Program-made: the position numbers and the translations under genes | Assembly (NCBI GenBank): GCA_015522785.1 | Contig: WALP01000001.1 | Coordinates: 1-51,876 of the forward strand | Reading direction: 5' to 3' | Length of the DNA stretch: 51,876 nucleotides | DNA from: Candidatus Parvarchaeota archaeon | GTDB lineage: Archaea; Nanobdellota; Nanobdellia; CSSed11-243R1 | The notes under the pieces: generated by a model | The model's input: the letters and a program-made list of their open reading frames with translations, nothing else | Told to the model about the DNA's origin: nothing | Databases searched by the model: none | Part shown: piece by piece, positions 1 through 7,807 of the stretch | Position numbering within the stretch: position 1 is the stretch's first letter | Layout: each line of letters starts with the position of its first letter

Positions 1-263
1 TCAACAACTACTTGCTTTTTCTGCAATCCCAAAACTAATGTCTTTGCGAAAATCCTGAATAATGAATAATCATCGACCTTCTTGTAACAGTTCCATTCAA
101 TCTCCACTTCATCCCCTTCGGGCTTTGTCTTGTTGGTATACTTTTGCTCCTCGACATCATATCCCATACTTCTAAACAAATCATATAATAAACGATAATA
201 TGCGCTAAAGTCAAATATTCCCGAATATTTTGCACGTCCTTTTGTAATTGCTATTTCTTCCAT
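1..263 (-). CDS. Hypothetical protein, partial (3' end outside window)
   Basis: The reading frame starts at the ATG at 263 and is open to the left edge, giving at least 87 residues that begin MEEIAITKGRAKYSG. It is acidic and aromatic in places (for example EVEIEWNCYKKVDDYS) and has no evident membrane segment or known motif. It lies 45 bp downstream of aCPSF1 on the same strand, so it may be the last gene of the psmB-aCPSF1 transcript. I do not recognise the family. The coding call rests on the uninterrupted frame and on charge-rich, protein-like composition. Confidence 0.6.
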   Translation of the reverse strand, partial: MEEIAITKGRAKYSGIFDFSAYYRLLYDLFRSMGYDVEEQKYTNKTKPEGDEVEIEWNCYKKVDDYSLFRIFAKTLVLGLQKKQVVV

Positions 264-308
264 GATACATCACTTATTTTAAGAGAATTTGCATATTTTA
301 AGGTTTCC

Positions 309-2213
309 CTACCTTATCCTTGTCGCGTCCAAATTCCTAGGAGCTGTCGTTTCCACTCTCAAAAGCTTGTGTATAGTGGATGCCAAGTCCAAGCACTTCG
401 AGCTTTCCCCATGGACAAACATAACCTTCCTCGGCTTCGGGTCCATATGCTTGACATAGTTTATCAATTGGTTTCTGTCGGAGTGCCCTGAAAGCCCCTC
501 AACAGAATGCACCGCAAGCTTGGTATCAACCATCTCGACTTTTCCCCCAAACGTTTCAACAGGAACTTGCTTCTCGCCCCTTTGCACCCTTCGACCTAAG
601 GTTCCCTCAGCTTGGTATGAAACAAAGACAATTGAATTCTTCTTATTAGGAGCCAGCTTCTGGAAGTAATAAACACTTGAACCTCCTGTAAGCATACCTG
701 ATGTCGCGAGTATTATACAAGGCTTTCTGCTGTTGATTATTTTGTCCCTTTCTTCCTGAGAGCCGACACGCACAAAACACTTCGCTACAAATGGATTATT
801 ATCATCCCCAAATATCTGTTTTTTGACATCACGGTTCATGAACTCAGGATATGTAGTGTGGATTGCGGTAACATCCCAAACCATACCGTCAACATAAACG
901 CTGACTTCAGGAATCTTTTTCTGGCGCATTGCTTCTTCGATTATGAGCATTACTTCCTGGGCGCGCCCGACACCAAGAACGGGAATCAAAACTTTTCCCT
1001 TGTTGTCAATAGTAGATTTGATTATATCTATAAGTTGAGTTTCACATTCTTCCCTTGATGGCTGGACATCCTCCTTTGAGCCGTATGTGGATTCCATCAT
1101 AAGTGTTTCTACTCTTTGGAATCTCGTCATTGCCGGCTCGAGCAGCTTTGTTCTCGCATACTTGAAGTCTCCCGTGTACAAAAAGTTGTGATATCCGTTT
1201 CCAATATTCAAGTGGACAAGCGAACTTCCGAGAACGTGTCCTGCATTGTGAAGTGTAAGTCTGACGTCGGCAGTTACATCCGTAACTTCGTCGTAATCCA
1301 ATGTGATTGTGTTTTTGATTACATCCTTTATCTCGCGGCTTGAATACTGTGGCTTCTTTCCAGTCCTTTGTATGACATCAATGTAATCTAATTGAAGCAG
1401 TGTCATGATGTCCCTTGTCGGCTCAGTCGCGTAAACGGGTCCTGTGTAACCGTACTTGAAAAGCAACGGCACTGCACCACTATGGTCAAGGTGCGCGTGT
1501 GATATCACAACTGCGTCTATCTTGTGAATGTCAAACTCTGGGGCATCAAAGTGCGGGAACGCGTTTTCCGGAGACGCGACATTTATACCTGTGTCCAAGA
1601 GCACGTTTGAAAGCGGCGTCTGCAATAGCATGCAGCTTCTTCCGACTTCCCTTCCGGCTCCGAGTACGGAAACCCTTACCCAGTACGATGGGTCCCTTTC
1701 CCATTTTGTCATGTAAATTTTCTTTCCAATCTTGTTCATGAAATCTCTGCGATATTCTGAGTTCTGGAACAATGTGTACCTGATTGTCTTAATTAAGTCA
1801 GAATTTATGACTGGCGCGCGTCTTATCTTTGGAACCCAAAGCGTCTTTTCTTTTATCTCATTCATTACCTGTCCTTCTTTTCCTATGACAAGTCCTGGCT
1901 TTTGAGCTTCTATAAACGCGATTGAACGCTTGTAATCAAACCAAACTTCTCCAAGCCCCGCCTCTTTGGGAACAATTTTGCTTATGATGTCCTGGGTTTC
2001 CTCCGGAGGAACGAGCATTGACGGGTCCATCCTTAACTCTACCCTTTTCTTAACTTTGTTCACAATACTTCTTATTGTTTCCTTTGAATCAAGAAAGAAA
2101 TCCCTGTTTTTTGTGTACAGTACTATGTTTGCCCCCTCATAAAACACGTCAGAGATTTGTGCGTTGGGAGGTAAGTCTTCCTTGATTTGTTTCAGGATGT
2201 CTCCATTCTTCAT
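309..2213 (-). CDS. KH-domain beta-CASP ribonuclease aCPSF1 (FttA)
   Basis: Archaeal homologue of the CPSF73 3'-end nuclease. The family cleaves nascent RNA at U-rich sites and drives transcription termination. The N-terminal ~145 residues are KH-type RNA-binding modules (IGKEGQVMNEIKEKT). A metallo-beta-lactamase core follows with the zinc motif SHAHLDHSG and GDFKYA, then a beta-CASP region ending in the late histidine motifs (VHSVEGLSGHSDRNQL, FVHGE). At 634 residues it has normal family length. The ATG at 2213 is preferred because a GTGAT ribosome-binding site sits just upstream; GTG 2222 and ATG 2219 are alternatives. It starts about 18 nt after psmB, so the two are probably cotranscribed. 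Confidence 0.95.
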   Translation of the reverse strand: MKNGDILKQIKEDLPPNAQISDVFYEGANIVLYTKNRDFFLDSKETIRSIVNKVKKRVELRMDPSMLVPPEETQDIISKIVPKEAGLGEVWFDYKRSIAFIEAQKPGLVIGKEGQVMNEIKEKTLWVPKIRRAPVINSDLIKTIRYTLFQNSEYRRDFMNKIGKKIYMTKWERDPSYWVRVSVLGAGREVGRSCMLLQTPLSNVLLDTGINVASPENAFPHFDAPEFDIHKIDAVVISHAHLDHSGAVPLLFKYGYTGPVYATEPTRDIMTLLQLDYIDVIQRTGKKPQYSSREIKDVIKNTITLDYDEVTDVTADVRLTLHNAGHVLGSSLVHLNIGNGYHNFLYTGDFKYARTKLLEPAMTRFQRVETLMMESTYGSKEDVQPSREECETQLIDIIKSTIDNKGKVLIPVLGVGRAQEVMLIIEEAMRQKKIPEVSVYVDGMVWDVTAIHTTYPEFMNRDVKKQIFGDDNNPFVAKCFVRVGSQEERDKIINSRKPCIILATSGMLTGGSSVYYFQKLAPNKKNSIVFVSYQAEGTLGRRVQRGEKQVPVETFGGKVEMVDTKLAVHSVEGLSGHSDRNQLINYVKHMDPKPRKVMFVHGESSKCLDLASTIHKLLRVETTAPRNLDATRIR

Positions 2214-2230
2214 TATCATCACAGAAAAAA

Positions 2231-2866
2231 CTACTTGCTCACTATTTTTTGTATTTCATCTTTTGGAACTTTTGTAATCCCCTTTTCAGTTATTGTGTAA
2301 ACATCAATCCCTTCGCCTGTCGCTATGTCTCTCGCCATTGCTGCCTTTATCGCTCTTGCCGCGATTCGGACTCCTTCCTTAAGCGAAGCTCCGTCCTTGT
2401 AGTTGTCTTCCAAAACACCGTAAGCCATCACGCTTCCGCTGCCAGTTGAAATAAACTTGTCTTCAAGGTTGCTTCCGTCAGGTCCGAGAGAGTAAAGATG
2501 ATATCCACTGTCATCTACACCCGCCAGCAAAAGCTGAACGTAAAATGGAACGCTAAATCTGTTGCCGTACAAAATGTTCGCAAGCAAAGTCGACGCTGCT
2601 TTCATGGTTATTGGTCTTCCCTTTCGAATTTCGTAAAGCTCAAGCTCTGCCTTTAGATACTTGGCTATCATCTGCGCGTCGCCCACCATGCCCGCTGTTG
2701 TCATCAAAATCTTGTTCGTTATTTCCACTACTTTGTCGACATTCTTATGGGCTATTAAGTATCCCATTGTGGCTCTTTTGTCCGCTGCAACAACCACGCC
2801 TTCCTTTGTTACAAGTCCGACTGTAGTTGTGCCATGTTTCATTTCGTCTTTTGATATTCCTTCCAT
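2231..2866 (-). CDS. psmB: Proteasome beta subunit
   Basis: Catalytic subunit of the archaeal 20S proteasome, an N-terminal-threonine hydrolase that self-processes inside the barrel. The 12-residue propeptide ends HG before TTTVG, so Thr13 becomes the nucleophile. The conserved lysine lies in AADKRATMG, and the late GSGS and YKDGASLKEG motifs are present. At 211 residues it has the family's usual size. A TATA box 27 bp upstream of the ATG indicates a leaderless transcript that continues into aCPSF1. No alpha subunit is in this window. Confidence 0.96.
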   Translation of the reverse strand: MEGISKDEMKHGTTTVGLVTKEGVVVAADKRATMGYLIAHKNVDKVVEITNKILMTTAGMVGDAQMIAKYLKAELELYEIRKGRPITMKAASTLLANILYGNRFSVPFYVQLLLAGVDDSGYHLYSLGPDGSNLEDKFISTGSGSVMAYGVLEDNYKDGASLKEGVRIAARAIKAAMARDIATGEGIDVYTITEKGITKVPKDEIQKIVSK

Positions 2867-2888
2867 AGTATCAACCAGAATTGCTAGG

Positions 2889-2897
2889 GATTAAATC
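2889..2897 (-). promoter_or_regulatory. TATA box for psmB
   Basis: On the minus strand this reads GATTTAATC, centred about 27 bp upstream of the psmB ATG. That spacing would start transcription at or next to the start codon. Confidence 0.55.
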
Positions 2898-2937
2898 GTA
2901 ATACATGTTTATAAATCTTTTTGTTTATTTGCAAAAC

Positions 2938-2946
2938 ATTATAAAC
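2938..2946 (+). promoter_or_regulatory. TATA box for serS
   Basis: ATTATAAAC is centred about 26 bp upstream of the serS ATG at 2968, and no ribosome-binding site lies between them. A leaderless mRNA is likely. It is divergent from, and separate from, the psmB box. Confidence 0.6.
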
Positions 2947-2967
2947 TTCTGAGAGATTTTTAAAAAT

Positions 2968-4242
2968 ATGTTGGACATAAAGCTGTTTCGGGAGAATCCG
3001 GATATAATAAGGGAATCTGAAAAGAAGAGATTCAAGGACACAAAAAATGTGGACAAAGTAATAGAGTATGATATCAAATGGAGGGAAGCAGTTGCCGAAC
3101 TCCAAGAATTGAAGCACAAACAAAATGAAGTCTCAAAGGAAATCATAGAGTTGAAAAAGAAAGGCGGAAGCGGAGAAAAAAAGATTTCCTTGATGAAAAA
3201 TATAACTAATGAAATAGCAATGCTCGAAGACAGGACCAAAGAACTTCTTCAAAAAAGAGACGAGTACAGGTACAAGGTTGGCAATATTCTTCACGAAAGC
3301 GTTCCTGTTGCTGAAACTGAAGAAGGGAATGTTGTCGTCAGAAAATGGGGTGAACCTAAAGAGTTTGACTTTGCGCCGAAGTCGCACGCAGACTTGATTG
3401 AAAGTTTGAAAATCGCTGATGTGGAAAAAGCCTCAAAAATAACGGGCGCGAGATTTTATTTCCTGAAAGGAAAAGGTGTTCTTCTAAACCTTGCATTAAT
3501 CAGATTCGCATTTGATATGATTATAAAAGAGGGATTCACTCCTATGTGGACACCATTCCTCCTGAGAAAAAGTTATATGAAGGAAGCTGCAGAGCTTGGC
3601 GACTTTGATGAACAGCTTTACTCGATAAAAGATGAAAACTGGTACTTAATTGCCACGACAGAACAGCCACTTGCATCATACCACTCAAACGAAGTCCTAG
3701 ATGAAAAAGAGCTCCCAATCAAATATGTTGGGTACTCAACTAATTTTAGAAGAGAAGCGGGAAGCCATGGAAAAGACACCAAGGGAATTTTTAGAGTTCA
3801 CCAGTTCGACAAAGTGGAGCAGTATGTTATCTGCAAGCCGGAGGATTCCTGGAACTGGCATGAAAAAATGGTAAAAATAAGCGAAAAAATTTATCAGGCG
3901 CTTGAAATTCCTTATCAAATTGTCAATATAGCAAGCGGGGAAATGAATGACAACGGCGCAAAGAAATATGACCTGGAAGGGTGGTTCCCAAGCCAAAAGA
4001 GGTATAGGGAGCTTGGTTCCGCCACTAACACAACTGATTATCAGGCAAGGAAGCTAAACATAAAATTCGGAAAAGTCGGCGGAAATAAAGAGCTTGTCCA
4101 CACGTTAAACAATACAGGCGTAGCAACCGAAAGGGCAATCTGTGCTATATTAGAAAATCACCAGCAGGAAGACGGAAGCGTCAAGATACCAAAAGCCCTG
4201 TGGGACTACACGGGTTTCAAAGAGCTGACGCCAAATGAGTAA
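2968..4242 (+). CDS. serS: Seryl-tRNA synthetase
   Basis: Class II synthetase charging tRNA-Ser. The first ~110 residues are the charged coiled-coil arm that contacts the long variable arm. The catalytic domain shows motif 2 (FRREAGSHGKDTKGIFRVHQF) and motif 3 (ELGSATNTTDYQARKL). At 424 residues with ordinary motifs it is the common SerRS type, not the rare methanogen type. The start is supported by a TATA box 26 bp upstream. The stop codon overlaps the next small gene by 8 bp. Confidence 0.96.
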   Translation: MLDIKLFRENPDIIRESEKKRFKDTKNVDKVIEYDIKWREAVAELQELKHKQNEVSKEIIELKKKGGSGEKKISLMKNITNEIAMLEDRTKELLQKRDEYRYKVGNILHESVPVAETEEGNVVVRKWGEPKEFDFAPKSHADLIESLKIADVEKASKITGARFYFLKGKGVLLNLALIRFAFDMIIKEGFTPMWTPFLLRKSYMKEAAELGDFDEQLYSIKDENWYLIATTEQPLASYHSNEVLDEKELPIKYVGYSTNFRREAGSHGKDTKGIFRVHQFDKVEQYVICKPEDSWNWHEKMVKISEKIYQALEIPYQIVNIASGEMNDNGAKKYDLEGWFPSQKRYRELGSATNTTDYQARKLNIKFGKVGGNKELVHTLNNTGVATERAICAILENHQQEDGSVKIPKALWDYTGFKELTPNE

Positions 4243-4390
4243 GAAAGCAGTCATAAATGAAACTCTTGCAATAATTCTCTTAATTGTCGGACTTGCAGCA
4301 ATTGTTGTTTTATGGCTTTCGTGGGGGAGCAAAGGAAAAGCTATAGGTGATGGTTTGAATAACCTCTTCACAACATTGTGGAATAAATAG
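4235..4390 (+). CDS. Small single-pass membrane protein, 51 aa
   Basis: The frame starts at the ATG at 4235 inside the end of serS and ends at TAG 4388-4390. It has a short basic N-terminus (MSKKAVINE), one strongly hydrophobic helix (about residues 10-30) and a short polar tail ending LWNK. The 8 bp overlap with serS implies translational coupling. The shape resembles archaeal class III signal-peptide or secretion-accessory microproteins, but no diagnostic cleavage motif is clear. Function unknown. Confidence 0.6.
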   Translation: MSKKAVINETLAIILLIVGLAAIVVLWLSWGSKGKAIGDGLNNLFTTLWNK

Positions 4391-4399
4391 TTTTAAAAA
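4391..4399 (+). promoter_or_regulatory. TATA box for the PINA gene
   Basis: TTTTAAAAA is centred about 27 bp before the ATG at 4422, directly after the stop of the small membrane gene. This gives the PINA-AK6-TctA genes their own leaderless promoter. Confidence 0.6.
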
Positions 4400-4421
4400 C
4401 GCACTTTTTCTTTTAGTATCC

Positions 4422-5963
4422 ATGAAGTATGTTCCAGACACATCTGCCATAATCGATGGTGTGATGTCCAAGAAGATTGAAGGTAAGGAAATAAAAGAAG
4501 CCACGATTCTTGTTCACAAGGCAGTACTAGCTGAGCTCGAAGCCCAGGCAAACTACGGAAAAGAAATAGGATTCTTAGGGCTCGAAGAATTGAAGAAGCT
4601 AAAGGAAATTTCAAAGAAAAACAAGAAAGTAAAGTTAAATTACATTGGCGAACGCCCGAAAGAATTCGAGATAAAATATGCGAAGGCTGGCGAAATAGAT
4701 GCGATGATAAGAGAACTCGCCCTCAAAGAAGAGGCGTACTTCGTAACTCTTGACAAAGTCGATGCCGAAGCCGCAAGAGCTCAGGGTATCAAAGTTATTT
4801 TCATTGAAACCGAAAGGATTGTTGAGACGTCTCCTCTTTCCTTTGAAAAGTTATTTGATGAAAAAACAATGTCAATTCATTTGAGAGAAGGAATGGTACC
4901 AATTGCCAAAAAGGGTGTCCCGGGAAGCTGGGAGATGACAAAAGTTGGCAAGAAAAAGATAGAAAAAGAAGAAATTCAAAACATCTCAAAGGAAATTGTT
5001 GAAAGAGGGAAAATGAATCTTCCTGGCTCATTCATAGAAAACGAACGCAAGCGAACAATAATCGCCCAGATAAATGATTACAGGATTGTTATAACCAAAC
5101 CCCCGTTCTCAGATGGATGGGAAATAACAATAGTCCGCCCAATCAAGAAAATGAGTTTAAGTGATTATGACTTGCCGAAAAAGCTGACGAAAAGATTTGA
5201 AACCAACGCCGCAGGCATACTTATATCTGGTGCGCCAGGGCACGGGAAGTCAACATTCGCAGAAGCTCTCGCTGAGTTTTACATGAAGAAAAATAAAGTT
5301 GTCAAGACTGTCGAGGCGCCAAGGGATTTGAGACTTCCTGCTGAGATTACTCAATACAGCAAGGCGCTCGGCAGCATTGATGAAATACGCGACGTTCTTC
5401 TTTTGAGCCGTCCTGATTACACCATCTTTGACGAGATGAGGAACAACCAGGATTTCCTTCTTTACTCGGATTTGCGTCTCGCAGGTGTAGGTATGATAGG
5501 TGTAGTACACGCAACATCCCCGATTGATTCCATACAAAGATTTGTCAAAAGAGTGGAATTAGGAATGATTCCTTCAATTATTGATACTGTGATTTTCATA
5601 GAAAATGGGAATGTCGCAAAGGTGTACTCATTGAATATATCAGTTAAGGTTCCAAGTGGGATGACTGAAAGTGACCTTGCTCGTCCGCTTGTTGAGATAA
5701 GAGACTTCTTTTCCGGAGAAGTGGAGTATGAAATGTATTCTTACGGAGACGAAACAGTCGTGATTCCTGTGACTCCCAAGAAAGGCATTGAGGAAATGTT
5801 GAAGAAAGAACTGAGAATGGATGTTGAAATAAGAACCAAAGATGGTGTTGCATACATCTATGCTAACAGAAACCAAATAAAAAGAATTCTTGGACGCAAT
5901 GGAAAGCGGGTAAGAAATCTCGAAAGAAGGATTGGCATGCCAATTGAAGTCATAAGTGTTTAA
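4422..5963 (+). CDS. PIN domain-AAA ATPase-KH protein (PINA family)
   Basis: Three-part protein of 513 residues. An N-terminal PIN nuclease-like domain has acidic residues in VPDTSAIIDG, AELEAQ and VTLDKVDAEAA. A VirB11/PilT-like ATPase core carries the P-loop GAPGHGKST (about residue 270) and a Walker B-like TIFDEMRNN. The C-terminus is a KH-type module (IKRILGRNGKRVRNLE). In Sulfolobus this family is reported as a Holliday-junction ATPase/helicase; the role here is inferred by family. It heads an operon with the AK6-like kinase, whose ATG lies 2 nt after its stop. Confidence 0.92.
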   Translation: MKYVPDTSAIIDGVMSKKIEGKEIKEATILVHKAVLAELEAQANYGKEIGFLGLEELKKLKEISKKNKKVKLNYIGERPKEFEIKYAKAGEIDAMIRELALKEEAYFVTLDKVDAEAARAQGIKVIFIETERIVETSPLSFEKLFDEKTMSIHLREGMVPIAKKGVPGSWEMTKVGKKKIEKEEIQNISKEIVERGKMNLPGSFIENERKRTIIAQINDYRIVITKPPFSDGWEITIVRPIKKMSLSDYDLPKKLTKRFETNAAGILISGAPGHGKSTFAEALAEFYMKKNKVVKTVEAPRDLRLPAEITQYSKALGSIDEIRDVLLLSRPDYTIFDEMRNNQDFLLYSDLRLAGVGMIGVVHATSPIDSIQRFVKRVELGMIPSIIDTVIFIENGNVAKVYSLNISVKVPSGMTESDLARPLVEIRDFFSGEVEYEMYSYGDETVVIPVTPKKGIEEMLKKELRMDVEIRTKDGVAYIYANRNQIKRILGRNGKRVRNLERRIGMPIEVISV

Positions 5964-5964
5964 G

Positions 5965-6510
5965 ATGATAATCTGTATCACGGGGACTCCTGGAGTTGGA
6001 AAATCCACAATTGCCAAGCGATTATCCAAAAGAATTGGAGCAAATGTTCTTGACTTGGAAGAAATTGCCAAAAAAGAAAAAATTGTCAAAGGATATGATA
6101 GGAGCGCTCGTTCTTACGTGATTGATGAAACCAAAATAACAAAAGCAATAAAAAAATATATTGAAAAGGGAAAAGATTACATTGTCCCCAATCATTTGTC
6201 GCAGTTTATTTCTCCGAAAATAGTCGATTTCTGTTTTGTGTTAAGATACAATCCCAAAAAACTCGAACATAGGCTAAAAAGGAGAAAATATCCAAAAAGG
6301 AAAGTTATGGAAAATGTTGAGACAGAGATTCTTGATTCATGTTTGATTGAATCAATTCAAAACAAGCACAGGAAAATTCATGAGATAGACACCAGCGACA
6401 GAAAAATAGATGACATTGTCAATGAGATAATAAAAATAATTAATGGAAGAAAAAAGCCATCCTATGGGAAAACAAGCTGGATGAAAAAATATGAATCTAT
6501 GTTAAAATGA
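5965..6510 (+). CDS. AK6/Fap7-type adenylate kinase-like NTPase
   Basis: P-loop nucleoside monophosphate kinase fold of 181 residues. It has GTPGVGKST at residues 7-15, an NMP-binding region ending VPNHLSQFI, and an arginine-rich lid (LKRRKYPKRK). The short lid and small size fit the archaeal/eukaryotic AK6 (Fap7) group, which has adenylate kinase activity and is linked to small-subunit ribosome maturation. The ATG at 5965 is chosen over GTG 5956 because the latter lies inside PINA. It overlaps the following gene by ATGA. Confidence 0.85.
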   Translation: MIICITGTPGVGKSTIAKRLSKRIGANVLDLEEIAKKEKIVKGYDRSARSYVIDETKITKAIKKYIEKGKDYIVPNHLSQFISPKIVDFCFVLRYNPKKLEHRLKRRKYPKRKVMENVETEILDSCLIESIQNKHRKIHEIDTSDRKIDDIVNEIIKIINGRKKPSYGKTSWMKKYESMLK

Positions 6511-7655
6511 ATGTGTTAATTTCAATACTTATTGGACTTGCACTCGGATTTATTACAGGATTAATTCCGGGACTACATCCCAACTTTATTGGAAGTATCC
6601 TGCTCTTTCAATTCAGCGACTGGTGGATTCTGCCGACTTTTGTCACAATGATTGTATCTTATCAATTCTTCGAGATAATCCGCTCAACATTTCTCTTTGT
6701 CCCGGATGAAAGCAATGTTCTCGCGATGCATCCCATATTCAGGTTTGTCCATGAGGGAAAGTCTTTGGCGGCAATAAAATTAATCACTGTTGGCATCTTG
6801 TCAGCGCTGTTAACTGGTGTTGTGTTGTCGCCTGTTTTAATAAAGTTTGTTCCCTTCTTGTATGATTCAATAAGGAAATATGTGCCGTTCGGATTGTTGA
6901 TTATTATGGGACTCTTGATAATAAAAGATAGAAAACCTCTTTATGCAATTATTATTTTCTTAATGTCTGGTGTGGTTGGGTATTTCGGGCTGAAAATGCT
7001 GAACCAACCCCTTATGATACTGCTCACTGGATTTTTTGGTTTCCCAATTTTGCTTGAAATAAGACAGAAACTACCAAAACAAATCAAATCTTATAAAATC
7101 CCAATTAATAAGAAAGATGTTTCAAAGGGTTTGGGCTCGGCGTTCTTGTCGTCGTTTTTCCTTACATTCATCCCGGCGGTCGGTCCAGCGCAAGCTTCCC
7201 TTTTCTCAAGATGGATGCTGAAGAAGAAAGAAGAATTTTTGATTTCAATCGGAGCAATTTCCGGATTTGACATAGTATTCTCAACAATACTCCTGTTCAC
7301 AGTGGGCAAGGCAAGGATTGGTGTTATTGAAATGCTAGGGCAAAAGTTTAGTTTTGACATAAAAACATTCGTGCTTGTCTTGCTTACCACGGTGACTGTT
7401 GGAATTATCTCTTATATACTGACGCTGCATGTAGGAAAATTATTCGCAAATCTTGAAAACAGAATAAATTACACATGGATAAAAATAATAGTTGTGCTCG
7501 CAATAACAGCCGCTGCGTTTTTCTTCGACGGTGTTTTGGGTATTGCCTTCCTGGCGGCTGCATCCGGAATAGGTGTGCTGGCAAACAAAGTAAAAACAAG
7601 CATGTCGAACTGCATGGGTTCACTTGTTGTTCCTACATTACTTTATTATTTCTAA
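6507..7655 (+). CDS. TctA-like integral membrane protein (archaeal COG1784 type)
   Basis: A 382-residue polytopic membrane protein with roughly nine or ten hydrophobic segments. The signature near the N-terminus is GFITGLIPGLHPNFIG. A second, similar repeat-like motif (FIPAVGPAQASLF) lies mid-protein, as expected for the inverted halves of the TctA/DUF112 permease superfamily. The archaeal members are of unknown substrate, and no partner binding protein is encoded nearby. It overlaps the AK6 stop codon by ATGA. Confidence 0.85.
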   Translation: MNVLISILIGLALGFITGLIPGLHPNFIGSILLFQFSDWWILPTFVTMIVSYQFFEIIRSTFLFVPDESNVLAMHPIFRFVHEGKSLAAIKLITVGILSALLTGVVLSPVLIKFVPFLYDSIRKYVPFGLLIIMGLLIIKDRKPLYAIIIFLMSGVVGYFGLKMLNQPLMILLTGFFGFPILLEIRQKLPKQIKSYKIPINKKDVSKGLGSAFLSSFFLTFIPAVGPAQASLFSRWMLKKKEEFLISIGAISGFDIVFSTILLFTVGKARIGVIEMLGQKFSFDIKTFVLVLLTTVTVGIISYILTLHVGKLFANLENRINYTWIKIIVVLAITAAAFFFDGVLGIAFLAAASGIGVLANKVKTSMSNCMGSLVVPTLLYYF

Positions 7656-7678
7656 TGGAAAATCATGTCCAGGGCATA

Positions 7679-7807
7679 TTAATTTTGGTTGAGGGAAGAT
7701 AATAGATTTACAGAAGCTTTGAGTTTATCAATATTTCCGCCGTGATGGTGCCATGTTCCGTAGCGCTTGCCGTTCCAAGTGTCTCCTGAAAAAATTGTAA
7801 AACTTTC
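7679..7807 (-). other. Open frame directly downstream of, and in phase with, the DP2 stop
   Basis: After the DP2 TAA the same frame stays open for about 42 codons to TAA 7679-7681. It has no start codon. The translation includes GDTWNGKRYGTWHHHGGN and looks protein-like, with Trp, His and Gly enrichment. It could be a decayed gene remnant, a rare readthrough tail or chance. DP2 already ends in a natural PCNA-binding tail, so the stop itself is probably authentic. Confidence 0.3.
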
